This document shows, piece after piece, positions 63,901 to 64,000 of a DNA stretch of 64,000 nucleotides. The position numbers were made by a program, and so were the translations under genes. The DNA is from Hamadaea sp013361475 (GTDB lineage: Bacteria > Actinomycetota > Actinomycetes > Mycobacteriales > Micromonosporaceae), in NCBI RefSeq assembly GCF_040654195.1, contig NZ_JBFAHM010000006.1, forward strand, positions 459,284-523,283, read 5' to 3'. The notes below the pieces were generated by a model. It searched no databases and was not told where the DNA came from. It saw only the letters and a list, made by a program, of their open reading frames with translations. Position 1 is the stretch's first letter. Each line of letters opens with the position of its first letter.

Positions 63901-64000
63901 CTAGGTGTTCTGCCCACTCAGGTTGGGAACACGGCTTGCGGGTGGCCGACCGCCGAGTGCGGTGTGTGCTCGGTGATGGTTGTACATGTGCAGCCAGGCG
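63901..64000 (-). mobile_element. IS481-family transposase, C-terminal end (continues past the right edge)
   Basis: On the minus strand the last 32 codons read 'WLHMYNHHRAHTALGGRPPA' and '..NLSGQNT' then TAG, the typical IS481/rve-integrase C-terminus ('YN..R.H.AL...PP'). Only this end is visible; the rest would lie to the right. It stops 7 bp past the MarR gene. Whether the element is intact cannot be seen. Confidence 0.8.

Overview
The window is very GC-rich DNA with dense, often overlapping genes, many GTG starts, many apparently leaderless transcripts, many secreted enzymes, a SARP/BTAD regulator, an HelR-like helicase and an ECF41-type sigma factor. This fits a filamentous actinomycete. 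The heavy use of the string GCGTAC and the gene set suggest the Micromonosporaceae, but that is inference; there is no rRNA or marker gene to prove it. I saw no tRNA, rRNA, CRISPR array or prophage. The only transposase is the C-terminal end of an IS481-type gene at the right edge.

Layout. (1) 1-6640: a beta-glucan utilisation locus. It has a sugar ABC permease (cut by the left edge), a LacI regulator, a large secreted multidomain glycoside hydrolase and a GH1 beta-glucosidase. These are tied together by the palindrome GGAGAGCGCTCTCC at four promoters. A fifth, near-identical copy lies 32 kb away in front of a GH55-like beta-1,3-glucanase (35202-37037). (2) 6631-18088: secreted and envelope proteins: an HNH nuclease, a subtilase, two peptidoglycan peptidases with binding domains, a proline-rich membrane protein, a beta-propeller, and a strikingly acidic repeat protein with an amphi-Trp head. 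(3) 18413-24183: a SulP-carbonic anhydrase fusion, a DsbA-like mycothiol-type oxidoreductase and a BTAD/NB-ARC regulator. (4) 24222-27203: a compact four-gene cassette on the minus strand: a 74-residue peptide with eight cysteines, a membrane thioredoxin-like CGPC protein, an exporter-type ABC protein and a miniature S26 signal peptidase. I read this as a dedicated system to make, fold, process and export a disulfide-rich peptide; it is the best candidate here for an undescribed system. (5) 27287-35145: polyphosphate glucokinase, an NADP oxidoreductase, two LysR regulators around an EamA exporter, an epimerase, a collapsed aldo/keto reductase and an SDR. (6) 37245-46514: a Ser/Thr kinase, hypothetical proteins, a DUF72 protein, an ECF41-type sigma factor with its flavin oxidoreductase partner, HelR and a methyltransferase. 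(7) 46680-60808: a secreted beta-propeller, then a sugar-uptake and catabolic regulon: binding protein, two permeases, hydroxyacid dehydrogenase, Gfo/Idh/MocA, epimerase, two DapA-type aldolases, a DegT aminotransferase and two amidohydrolases. It surrounds an unusual regulator, and three copies of a TTACGGTC...GACCGTAA-like palindrome sit at its promoters. No ATPase is present, so the transporter probably uses a shared one (MsiK type). (8) 60939-64000: an NAD(P)-binding protein, an ABC exporter with a divergent MarR regulator, and the IS481 remnant.

A second layer runs through the window. Long, near-perfect inverted repeats occur between genes in at least three families (about 61, 73-77 and 61 bp). 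They lie mostly at gene 3' ends, and some supply the stop codon. In two unrelated genes the repeat is translated into the same C-terminal tail. They look like dispersed REP/MITE-type elements that may act as terminators.
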